A stretch of 58,839 bases of DNA from Candidatus Gastranaerophilales bacterium (GTDB lineage: Bacteria > Cyanobacteriota > Vampirovibrionia > Gastranaerophilales > Gastranaerophilaceae), in assembly GCA_944322755.1 (NCBI GenBank), contig CALUPY010000016.1, positions 1 to 58,839 on the forward strand. The letters run 5' to 3'. This document shows positions 36,801 to 43,875 of this stretch, one piece after another. Every line of letters starts with the position of its first letter. Positions within the stretch are counted from its first letter, which is position 1. The translations under genes and the position numbers were made by a program. Under the pieces are notes generated by a model. The model ran no database searches, was not told the DNA's origin, and saw only the letters and a list, made by a program, of their open reading frames with translations.

Positions 36801-37272
36801 AAATAATATTCTTCTTGATGAAATGAAAAAATATGACCAATCATGTGACAATGATGAAAATTTCATACAGCGCCTTGAAGCAACCAGAAAAAGTATTATA
36901 GAAAAGACAAAGGATTTTGAACGTCCTGAACTGGTAAAAATGGTTCTTTCTTCGCTGGATATGGTGAAAGACGATGTAGTCCAGAATCCTGGGCTTTCAA
37001 AATACTCTCTTTTTATGACCGCAATGACTTCTCTGCAGTCAGGGATAAAAGAAAAGACAAATGAAGATTTGGAGAGTGCAAAAGAACGTCTCTCTGCTCT
37101 GAATTCTCTCTATTCTATGATATCGAAACTCCACGTTCCGGAATATTCTGACGGTTATAAATACAAGAAAAGTATTGATGAAAAGTATTCTGAGATAATT
37201 GAATACAATAATAATGCGCTAAAAAATGTCATGAGTTCCGTGTACGGCATTGAATTAATTTGTAATACCTAG
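30823..37272 (+). CDS. Giant protein with papain-like cysteine-protease signature
   Basis: 2149 aa, unrecognised as a whole. The region around residue 220 reads NQKQHGMCAAISIARKL: Q223 and C229 are six apart, as papain's oxyanion Gln and catalytic Cys. At H933 (GLHAQYIAEI) and N953 in NDNTWGGSEHENVWID there is a His followed by an N-x-W-G like papain's N-S-W-G. The three elements are split by about 700 residues, mostly helical. The rest is charged helix and coiled-coil with few hydrophobic stretches. No signal peptide; the N-terminus has NFKG at residues 9-12. RBS AGGGG. A clear terminator follows. Probably a large cysteine peptidase or toxin-like protein; proteolysis is inferred from residues only. 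Confidence 0.6.
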   Translation: MKVGIININFKGRREDRNAVNQLKTNNDYSLTENNQTRINKAIENLSREKGESNVNFLMDVAENLTYATGIDTGLKPKQDWKSKLKYAAEKSLAASDPVTKEKLTPRLHKVFDSKKPLSPDEKDILAFRDNILKNIDKSQLSDVKNPNIKDIERNLNYFIISSETPLKQKKYILNRFDYFLSPDYHINPQLEDKKTLVLAEMLNDLALNTGHNSVPNTKAINQKQHGMCAAISIARKLMSYEYKAKYVDMLLSELDDNEFIMAYDLTKPRSGKKVPVRKTFVDYDDALAKGYRIVDASTTNWMQIAGMYGAENKIVSVYTPFDSNHFDTFADTFFLRTIPNEWGDKHVYYQALLKAKENVDAVKISNIMKIDRYFENKNRLNSDMNMLSDINGLVKNKLQTILPTLSSRELTSLFSDLSGLQVELSEKIDKLPEKMRKYHFIPNEEDSVKQQKIKNFIIDFYGQNLDKAELDKNIKDVKDLLEMYLSVVDGTHIKSTMSEKIAKDRMLYEAAASYRTANIFALNDSDLLTDSMIYYSLPDTESLLFNKIGEVKQRIENGDELYLRAFAQKFDVNPDKESVLEVLDGIRSEIFDALTEQLDSLFYMLGINDRVYSLTNQVKELKNKIESNDKNAIDLLAQTLKTKPDKKQFVKILSDYIETLENNPSYDDYIKIYNNLGYKSQLKSFTDAYQILAVALDNPNDYYNAAIIENFKKANDMPENTPIFDLKKQLEIIGAVFNELSEGVTNTISGFDILDENGDVIDSANPSFYLVKLMENEGKIISGKELLKLRTRYNAIDKLRSADEFSSRRGRIADPSLYKYTKEEKETLKKIQKSVNFMYSDINKELASIYKEIKEPLEEYARKNGVITGNYWVGPEGRSGLSDEQQTRILQQLTDEPYKTVENINDAAEIIKNTPHSGISDSSVFHDRIGLHAQYIAEIAEKNGKDILFNDNTWGGSEHENVWIDSEGLMRTDYSNRRGGELGYITDEKWRNGNYIQNLTEKSGKFIPKEYNRKYLKNMRRDREEYKFPLYWDTILQGKTPKAETIAAGIKENVFLPDSVFIEDLENYASAKTVQEIKNQKIKIDGFLNSYRTELREIKERIKDTPFNKTISTAEEFNALPEDDIVRLTFEKAAMELSGEYSSKWKEIAKAKNVGEVEKIKEELRKQAREGFDYAFAKEPKILYAYALNKSKAHVVDIVNAALKNNGLNLSDEEKAKIISRTAMYENDEQKEFDGSLKHTIDFLVNKLLKQFDNVVADSENARKAKSEIKEKLTKDVADALYFNVNDLKKDTKYNIAIRNYIDKKYNPQTNADFVKIYQKLQDMTLEEFKKETQDVTDKDMGLKNYTAFDVLKMYNAANSEAESVVSNLVYQKHLLNNLDLSETTPSYKYKKLQKKLSGVIYNNGRTFDDLYLSFRNSLMSLNYEKMFNSAKDDAFRKYKVLPGYPKVDVLNGEDINQKVDALLDVVNAVSTDTFNCKLNLAFYSMTDRLNHLFEQIPENRTLTEDERSIVNNIAGSFTTEFFNDNSLKRSVSAALDMLSLKPDALLSDYKEKFAPWQSECEALKRNNPPENVRAAMKMTLSTGMKNLDTVVKMEYPEKYQNMIKEDLNKILQNTVKSGKNLYDSMLELRKLETKITNCAEKDVSLETKTAFFNALDALIQNMKRAKVVYSENQYKKSFVHENLVNAASEFSSESGVDINELWEKINETVEAEEFTKQKSAEVIEALVLNDKMNLRNNPAFTNLVENIMQYGYAHKLCMIYQNNIEKLKQNFSQKISSFVEKNIKQDYKQAVYTNISEYIKHSLSTPSSNNIQKANAEYWEEKLRTDAEKYHILKYPSEILERFLVLAAKDSKPAENASEQEKNEHNHELARARDYLDIAMNLASVVDMQELLMEAVSIGNPSLVSEKFKNYDTDLVDNVTGLPLSMNDNRAIDYICRSLLLENDSDSAVNFIETLGLTDKFLGAEDELFEIDEYKKDIDKMVGIFMATNSLNNILLDEMKKYDQSCDNDENFIQRLEATRKSIIEKTKDFERPELVKMVLSSLDMVKDDVVQNPGLSKYSLFMTAMTSLQSGIKEKTNEDLESAKERLSALNSLYSMISKLHVPEYSDGYKYKKSIDEKYSEIIEYNNNALKNVMSSVYGIELICNT

Positions 37273-37358
37273 AAAAATGAAAAATATGACTCTGATAACT
37301 GCTTTATGTAAAGAATCCGTTACAATAAAATTCTTATTTACAAATTTTTACAATCATC

Positions 37359-37383
37359 AAAAGGCTTGCATAGCAAGCCTTTT
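37359..37383. terminator. Bidirectional terminator after the 2149-aa gene
   Basis: AAAAGGCTTGC-ATA-GCAAGCCTTTT, an 11-bp perfect stem with A-tract and T-tract ends. It separates the two giant genes, so they are likely separate transcripts. Confidence 0.85.
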
Positions 37384-37400
37384 ATCCTATATAGGATAAA
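37381..37400. promoter_or_regulatory. 20-bp perfect palindrome, putative operator
   Basis: A self-complementary 20-bp sequence centred on CCTATATAGG overlaps the end of the terminator, 87 bp upstream of the second giant gene. It is a good candidate for a dimeric regulator site. Confidence 0.4.
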
Positions 37401-37486
37401 TAAACAAAACATTTTTTTTAAAGTCCGCTGAAAATCATTCCGATAGCTAATTTGTGTACAAATAGTTAAAGGAGTGAAGTAAAGGT

Positions 37487-40400
37487 ATGTCTGACGAATT
37501 AAGATTAGGAAAAAAAGGTGAAAATGTCGACCTTTCCAAGATTAAAGGCGGTATTCGTCGTGACGATATTAAGGATGAGAAGTTAAAAAATATATTTGAT
37601 AAATACGATACTGACGACAATGACATTCTGAGCAGCAAAGAGGCACAGGAGTTTATAAAAGATGTAAAAGCCTCAGCCAAAAATTCTGTTTTCTCAAGAC
37701 TGGAAGCCAGAAGATTTGCAAAAAAAGAAATCGGCAAAGGCGAAGCAAAAGCTTCTGATGTCTGGGAGTTTACGAGCACACTCGCCCGTGTTTCGGACGC
37801 AAAAGACCTTGCCGGTTCATCCGTAAATAGTGCAGACCAAGAAGTTATTACATACGAAGACGGTACAGTTGAGACAGTTAATAAGGATGGCTCTTCTGTA
37901 ATTGAGTCAAAAGACGAAAACGGAAGACCTGTCTTTGTTCATAAAGATGAGAACGGAAATCTTATCCAAAAAGAATATTATGATGAAAACGGCAATGCTG
38001 TCGCAGAGCACTACCAGACAAAAGACGGAAAACCCGTAATCACAAATAAATCCATAACTCCGGAAAGCGGAAATCCTAAGACTTTTATTGACTATAAAAA
38101 CGGTGAACCGTATGCAAAACAGGTAATTAACGGCTCAAAAACTACAAATTACGACGTAATAGACGGCAATGATGTTAAACGTTCAGTTGTCGAAAGACTG
38201 GGAAATGGTGTAACAAGAAGAACCGAATACTCGAAAACCGCAGACGGAGAACCTGTCGAAACCATAAAAGAAGACGGAAAACCGACTATTGTAAATATTA
38301 CCCAGAAAGACAATACAATAAGACAGCTCATAAGAGATGAAAATTCTTTTACCGAAAACATTTTGAATTCAGACGGTCACAGGCTTACACAGGACAAAAA
38401 TGTGAACGGCAAAAACTACCATCTTGACTATGACGGGCAGGGCAATACAAAAGGTATTATTGTCCAAAACGGTGAATCTATTGATGCTATAGCCAAAAGA
38501 TTCGGCGTCTCAAAAGAAGCTCTCATTAAAGCCAATCCGGACGCAGTAAGGGGTAGTGGCAGCGGTGCTTATTTTGAAGTCGGTGCTGAAATAAAAATCC
38601 CGCGCGAACTCGAAGCGGACGACAAAGCTCTTCAAGGCAGAGCTTCCAAAGAAGAAGCTATAAAAGAATATGAAGAAGCTGAAGCAGCAAGAAAAGCCGA
38701 AGAAGAACGAAAAGCTGAAGAGGCTAGACAGGCAGAAGAAGCCAGACAGGCTGAAGAAGCCCGTCAGCAGGAAGAAGCTGATGCAGCTGCCGACGCTAAA
38801 AAAGCGGAAGAAAACAAAAAGAACTTTGAAGAGGGCAAAAAACTTGCCGGTAAAATTTTTGACGACATCGACGGACTCGGTACAAGTTCTACCTTTGAAG
38901 GGCATATCCAGGAGATTGACAAAGACAATGTTGCGGGTGTCGTGCTCGGATATGCTGAAAAGTCTCCTGATGAATCAATTGCAGAAGCTATACTTGATGA
39001 GGATGGTATGAGAATGAGCAAGAGAAAATCTGCTATATCTCATATTTTTAACAAACTTATTGAAAAAGCCAAAGAAATGGGAATTGACACTTCTCAATCA
39101 GAAGAAGAATTTAAAAAGGCCATGGAAAATATTAGCGGCCCGCAATTTAACAACGAAGACTTTGATGTTATATTTAACGCTCTTGCCGCGAGTATTACGG
39201 GCAAAGGTAATATAACAAAAGCTGAACAGCGTGAAATTAAGAATACTCCTGAAACAAAACTGCAGGAAGAAACCGTAGGTATTCTTGAAGATACCGTAAA
39301 TGGGGCACAAGAAGCTCTCGATACACAGCTGAAACACGACGGCTGGGTTGCTGATTTGTGGGAAGGCATGAAATGGCTTGTCGGCTCAGATAACCTTGAT
39401 GAAAAGGTTAAAGAGGATATTGGCAAGTATAAAGATCAGATTTCAGAACTAAAAGCCGCAAAAACACCCGAAGAATTTAAAGCGAAATTTAAAGAAATCT
39501 TTGGCGTTAACTATGACCCTGCACTTATTAAAGCATATCAGAAAACGCAAACTGAATTTGCCGGTGCACAGGCTGCTTACATAATGGAAAACCAGTTCAA
39601 TACGCAGATGAAAGATTTGCTTAAAAACAGTGAACTTGACGGCGGTCTGGAAGAATACAGGGATGCATTTAACAAAATGGCTGACTTTGTTTCCCAGGGT
39701 AACCGTGAACAGGGCACAAAAGATTTGAATGCATTGTTTAAAGAAATGGGCGTACCTGAAAACGCCAGTCTTGAAGAAAAATACGCAGCTCTTCATAAAA
39801 TTGCCAAACAGTATCAGTCAACAATGCACGACAATACTATGAAAGCAACAAACGGTAAGGGCTATGAAGCCTTTAAGGCAGAAGCGGAACATGCGTATAA
39901 CGCTGCTTTTGGTGTTAAGAATGATATTGCAAGACGTGTTTCTGAATACAATACCTCTCAGCAGACCGGCGAGATGATTACAAAAGGTGTAATTAAAGCA
40001 GGAGCTGCAATAGGATTAGTATTGATTCCTGGCGTCGGGCTGGTCGGAGCAGCTCTCGGTACAGCATTAATCAGTGCCGGAGTTGAAGCAACAGACAGAA
40101 TTTCCTCTGATGAAGGATTAAAAGAAGAACAAATAAGTAACATTCTTAAAGATGCGGCTATAGACGGTGCAACAGTATACGCCGGCGGCGCAATTGCAAA
40201 AATGCTGTCCAACGTTAAAGGTTTCCTCAAAATGGGCGGTCAGATACTCGGTGACGCTGCAACCGGTGCTGCTGCTGAAAAAATGCAAACCGGTGAAATT
40301 ACACTCAATGGCGTACTGTTCCAGTGTGTATTCAGTGCAGCCGGTAACTTGGTTGCATTGAAAAATATGGGTAAAGCACCGGCTCAGCCTAAGGGCGCAT

Positions 40401-42493
40401 TGGAAGCTCCCAAAGGCCCAAAAGGCGAACTTCCGTCTAAAGGTGTCGGAAGACCTGCTGACGGCTCTGGAAATACCGGCAGCACAGGCGGCGCTGACGG
40501 TACTGGTAATGCGGGCGGTTCAAAAGGCCCTGATGGCGGCAGCAGTGCAGGTGCAGCTGACGGCAGTACCGGTGCGGGCAGAGCCGAAGGTGCTGATGCC
40601 GGAAACAATGCAGACGGCGCGAAGGGCTCAAAACGTAAAGAACGTCCTGATGAAAGTTCGGAAGCTGATGACGCAGGTGCCGCTGACGATGCAAAACGTG
40701 CAGAAGATGCTCGTCGAGCAGAAGAAGCTAAACGTGCTGAGGAAGCTAAAAAGGCAGAAGAGGCTAAAAAGGCACAGGAAGCAGCTAATGCTCAAAAACA
40801 ACGCCAGGAACGAATTGAACAGCTTGAAAAAGAAGTCAAGTACGGTGAAACAGCTAATGAAATCAAAGAAAAGTACCAGAGTCTTCTCGATGATTTAGCA
40901 AAAATTGACTTTGCAACTATGGACAAAGCTGAAATTGCCAAATTTAGAAAAACCTTCCTGAGAAGACTGTCTTTGATGACCCATCCTGACCGACTCGGTG
41001 AGGGATATGAAGATTTGTTTAAAGCTGTAAATGATATAGGCCAGGCTCTTGAGAGCGGTTCACTGTACAAATTCAATACAGCACGCGAAAACTTCACAAA
41101 AATGCTTGATGGCTATTCGAACAAACTCAATGCAAACAAAACAGAACTCAATAACTTGAAAGCTCAGTCAGCAGCCGACAATGCAGGTGCAGCTGACAGC
41201 AGCGGCGGTGCAAATAAAGCAGATGACGCAAAAGCTAAAGCCGACGAAGAGGCAAAACGTGCAGAAGAAGCTCGTAAAGCCGAAGAAGCGAAAAAAGCTG
41301 AAGAAGCCCGAAAAGCAGAGGAGGCTAAACGAGCAGAAGAAGCTCGCAGAGCGCAAGAGGCAGAACGGGCCAGAAAAGCACAGCAGGGCTCGGGAGCTGC
41401 GAGAAAAGTTGATTCATCAACACAGGATGTAAGAATGAATAAAGGCGAACCTGTCGAAGTCTCTCCTGACACAAAAATCCGCCTCGGCAACAGAGTTGAT
41501 ATTGACCTTGCTGACTTTAAAGACAAATTAGCCGCAATGAAAGACGGTGACAGCTTCTATATCGGCAGAACAGTTAACGGAGCTAATGATATACGGGTTC
41601 CGGATCCGTATGTTTCCGGAACTCATCTGAAAATCGAAAAAGTCAACGGAAAAATTGTAATCACTGATGTCGGCTCTACAAACGGCACCATATTGAATAC
41701 AACCAAACCTGATTTTGCGGCAAAATTCAAACCCCGTGAATTGCATAACAAATTCGGCAACGGCAGAGACAATTACAACAATTTCTATAAAGAATACAAT
41801 AGAAATTACGAAGATTTAAGAATTGCAAATTATACTGAAGAATCTTCTTTCCGTGGAAATATTGCAGACTTTGAAGATGCCCTGATGACTTCTGATACGG
41901 GTATTGATCTGTCATTCCGCAATGGCTGGATATGGCGTAAACCCCAAAACGGCGCTAAAGGATACTCCAGAGACAGAGTCTCTTTAAACGTAGTCGGAGA
42001 CAAACGTCTTATTGAGGAGCTCGACAGACTTATGTCAAAAGGCGAGTTTATAGATAAAAACGGAAAACTAGTAAAACTGGATGATGATGTATTTACAAAA
42101 GGCTATTACAAAACGCCGCCGGATGCCAACGGCTGGCTGGAAAGACACGATCCTATAACAATGTACTTTGACGAAAAAGCATCGCCTGAAATGCTTGATG
42201 CGCTTGCGCAGGTCACTGAAAAATATGCAAGAAAACCATCTAACGGCAAGGCTTTGATGAATGCGCTTGAAGGCAAGCCCTGGATAGCTAACGAATCTTA
42301 CACATCAGAAAATCAGATTAGATCACTGTACGAGCGCGCACGTAAGTTAAATCCAGAGCTTGGCGATATGATTTATGCCGAATCAAACAATCACGGCGCA
42401 TGGAACGTTTCCACAGGCATGTATGCAGCATTTGAAAGACTGGTAAATGAGTATGAAATGTTCCTGAAAATGTCAGGAGCTTATGCCGGTTAA
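37487..42493 (+). CDS. Giant multidomain protein: EF-hand, LysM, J-domain, FHA
   Basis: 1668 aa. In order: EF-hand loop DTDDNDILSSKE (41-52); YD-like repeats with DENGN/KDENG (about 130-200); LysM domain IIVQNGESIDAIAKRFGVSKEALIKANP (about 324-372); A/E/K coiled coil (about 398-448); a long helical region; hydrophobic Gly/Ala-rich segment AGAAIGLVLIPGVGLVGAALGTALISAG (about 833-868); Gly/Ser/Asp linker (about 965-1050); J-domain with HPD at 1166-1168; second A/E/K coil; FHA domain with GR (1360-1361), S1377, H1380 and STNGT (1397-1401); and a C-terminal 220 aa domain. FHA binds phosphothreonine and J-domains recruit Hsp70. The last domain faintly resembles SpvC/HopA1 phospholyases. No signal peptide is seen. 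AAGGAG precedes the ATG at long spacing. Confidence 0.75.
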   Translation: MSDELRLGKKGENVDLSKIKGGIRRDDIKDEKLKNIFDKYDTDDNDILSSKEAQEFIKDVKASAKNSVFSRLEARRFAKKEIGKGEAKASDVWEFTSTLARVSDAKDLAGSSVNSADQEVITYEDGTVETVNKDGSSVIESKDENGRPVFVHKDENGNLIQKEYYDENGNAVAEHYQTKDGKPVITNKSITPESGNPKTFIDYKNGEPYAKQVINGSKTTNYDVIDGNDVKRSVVERLGNGVTRRTEYSKTADGEPVETIKEDGKPTIVNITQKDNTIRQLIRDENSFTENILNSDGHRLTQDKNVNGKNYHLDYDGQGNTKGIIVQNGESIDAIAKRFGVSKEALIKANPDAVRGSGSGAYFEVGAEIKIPRELEADDKALQGRASKEEAIKEYEEAEAARKAEEERKAEEARQAEEARQAEEARQQEEADAAADAKKAEENKKNFEEGKKLAGKIFDDIDGLGTSSTFEGHIQEIDKDNVAGVVLGYAEKSPDESIAEAILDEDGMRMSKRKSAISHIFNKLIEKAKEMGIDTSQSEEEFKKAMENISGPQFNNEDFDVIFNALAASITGKGNITKAEQREIKNTPETKLQEETVGILEDTVNGAQEALDTQLKHDGWVADLWEGMKWLVGSDNLDEKVKEDIGKYKDQISELKAAKTPEEFKAKFKEIFGVNYDPALIKAYQKTQTEFAGAQAAYIMENQFNTQMKDLLKNSELDGGLEEYRDAFNKMADFVSQGNREQGTKDLNALFKEMGVPENASLEEKYAALHKIAKQYQSTMHDNTMKATNGKGYEAFKAEAEHAYNAAFGVKNDIARRVSEYNTSQQTGEMITKGVIKAGAAIGLVLIPGVGLVGAALGTALISAGVEATDRISSDEGLKEEQISNILKDAAIDGATVYAGGAIAKMLSNVKGFLKMGGQILGDAATGAAAEKMQTGEITLNGVLFQCVFSAAGNLVALKNMGKAPAQPKGALEAPKGPKGELPSKGVGRPADGSGNTGSTGGADGTGNAGGSKGPDGGSSAGAADGSTGAGRAEGADAGNNADGAKGSKRKERPDESSEADDAGAADDAKRAEDARRAEEAKRAEEAKKAEEAKKAQEAANAQKQRQERIEQLEKEVKYGETANEIKEKYQSLLDDLAKIDFATMDKAEIAKFRKTFLRRLSLMTHPDRLGEGYEDLFKAVNDIGQALESGSLYKFNTARENFTKMLDGYSNKLNANKTELNNLKAQSAADNAGAADSSGGANKADDAKAKADEEAKRAEEARKAEEAKKAEEARKAEEAKRAEEARRAQEAERARKAQQGSGAARKVDSSTQDVRMNKGEPVEVSPDTKIRLGNRVDIDLADFKDKLAAMKDGDSFYIGRTVNGANDIRVPDPYVSGTHLKIEKVNGKIVITDVGSTNGTILNTTKPDFAAKFKPRELHNKFGNGRDNYNNFYKEYNRNYEDLRIANYTEESSFRGNIADFEDALMTSDTGIDLSFRNGWIWRKPQNGAKGYSRDRVSLNVVGDKRLIEELDRLMSKGEFIDKNGKLVKLDDDVFTKGYYKTPPDANGWLERHDPITMYFDEKASPEMLDALAQVTEKYARKPSNGKALMNALEGKPWIANESYTSENQIRSLYERARKLNPELGDMIYAESNNHGAWNVSTGMYAAFERLVNEYEMFLKMSGAYAG

Positions 42494-42534
42494 ACTTGCT
42501 GAAACAAAATACAACCAATAACCCATCACTTATG

Positions 42535-42570
42535 CGGGGCACGGAAAAACAAAACGTGTCCCGTTATTTT
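42535..42570 (+). terminator. Terminator after the 1668-aa gene
   Basis: CGGGGCACG and CGTGTCCCG form a 9-bp stem (one G-U) around an A-rich 11-nt loop, followed by TTATTTT. Confidence 0.75.
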
Positions 42571-42615
42571 AAGGTGCAATCAGGTTTTGTCAGTGTTAGT
42601 TGAATAGATGTCGGA

Positions 42616-43749
42616 TTAGAGCCCGATTTGCTTATTCAATTTCAGTTGCTCGACAATTGAAAGAACAGAAAAGATTTCTCTGAATGCACGGACGCATTTG
42701 TCTCTTATTGTCAGGTTTGAATACACGTCTGGTATTATACAGAAAAGGTCTTGCTTTGTAGAAATTGCTATCAGCATTCTGTTTCTTAAAAAAGAACATT
42801 TTATTTCTTTTACCTCAAACGACACGCCGATATCGTTAAAACGTTTTATAAAAGCAGTTGTAAGAATATATCTGGCTTCAATCTGGTCTGTGGAATATAC
42901 ATTGTACTTTTTCATAAATTCGACATCTTCGAGTTTAACTTTTTCATATCGTTTATTGAGTCTTGGCTGCTTTCCCTTCTTAGGAACAATAATCGTGTGC
43001 CCTGCAAAGGATTTGTTGAACTTTAAATCGACAACAACACCCTGAAATCTCCACCATAACAGAAAAGCCGCGGCAAACACCCAGTAGCATAAAGTCACTG
43101 CTAAATCTATACCTATATTGGTTTCCATAAAAAAATCTTTAAACAGGCAAAATGGAATCAATATCCCGACAAAGACTATAAACAGCGCAATAATCGCTAT
43201 TTCCGAATCAACCCCCTGTGCGCGGAGCGTATTTACACTGTAATCTTCGTCTCCCGGTGTCGGGGTAGGACAGTACGGGAAGTATCCAAGCTTTGTCTCC
43301 GAAATATTGATTTCAACATCGTCTACTTTGCCGAACAAAAAGTCATCTGCAAGATATGCATAATATTTCGGGAAAATTTTTGAGTTCTTTATTTCTTCGT
43401 CATCGACCAGATTTATTGCATTTACTCTGAATCCCGGGAAAACGTAATTTATCATATTGTCAAAAAATATTTTTCCCGCAGGCACATGAGTTCTAAATTG
43501 TGTCTTAAATTTTCCATATACACCATATAGGTACAGACCTGACAAAAGCGCCGAAGCGATGAATGCGGAAGGGAATTTTAAAAGTATAAAGATGTTTGCT
43601 AAAAAAATGATAAAAAAAACAATATTGACGAGTTTTCTGCTGTTGCCTGTGTTGAATTTTTCCTGCAGGTTTTCCAAATAATCGAGTGACGGCTTGCCGT
43701 CTGTTCTGAGAAACTCTGAGAGCTTTTGAAACGCTTCTGATATTTTCAT
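42616..43749 (-). CDS. DUF3137-like membrane protein
   Basis: 377 aa. Two hydrophobic blocks: about 39-75 (LVNIVFFIIFLANIFILLKFPSAFIASALLSGLYLYGVY) and about 182-240 (IAIIALFIVFVGILIPFCLF...IDLAVTLCYWVFAAAFLLWW). The stretches FGKVDDVEINISETKLGY and FNKSFAGHTIIVPKKG...VKLEDVEFMKKYNVYSTDQIEARYILTTAFIKR match the DUF3137 family of bacterial membrane proteins, function unknown. RBS AAAGGATAG before the ATG. It faces the giant FHA-protein gene tail to tail. Confidence 0.75.
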   Translation of the reverse strand: MKISEAFQKLSEFLRTDGKPSLDYLENLQEKFNTGNSRKLVNIVFFIIFLANIFILLKFPSAFIASALLSGLYLYGVYGKFKTQFRTHVPAGKIFFDNMINYVFPGFRVNAINLVDDEEIKNSKIFPKYYAYLADDFLFGKVDDVEINISETKLGYFPYCPTPTPGDEDYSVNTLRAQGVDSEIAIIALFIVFVGILIPFCLFKDFFMETNIGIDLAVTLCYWVFAAAFLLWWRFQGVVVDLKFNKSFAGHTIIVPKKGKQPRLNKRYEKVKLEDVEFMKKYNVYSTDQIEARYILTTAFIKRFNDIGVSFEVKEIKCSFLRNRMLIAISTKQDLFCIIPDVYSNLTIRDKCVRAFREIFSVLSIVEQLKLNKQIGL

Positions 43750-43875
43750 ATTCTATCCTTTGTATCCGCCTCTTCAATAATATCATAACTCTCAAATTTC
43801 AGGACTTTAACTTTTTTGTTCAGCGTGGATAATTAAAATATAAAAAAATAACACAAGCCAAAAGGGGGAGAAAAC

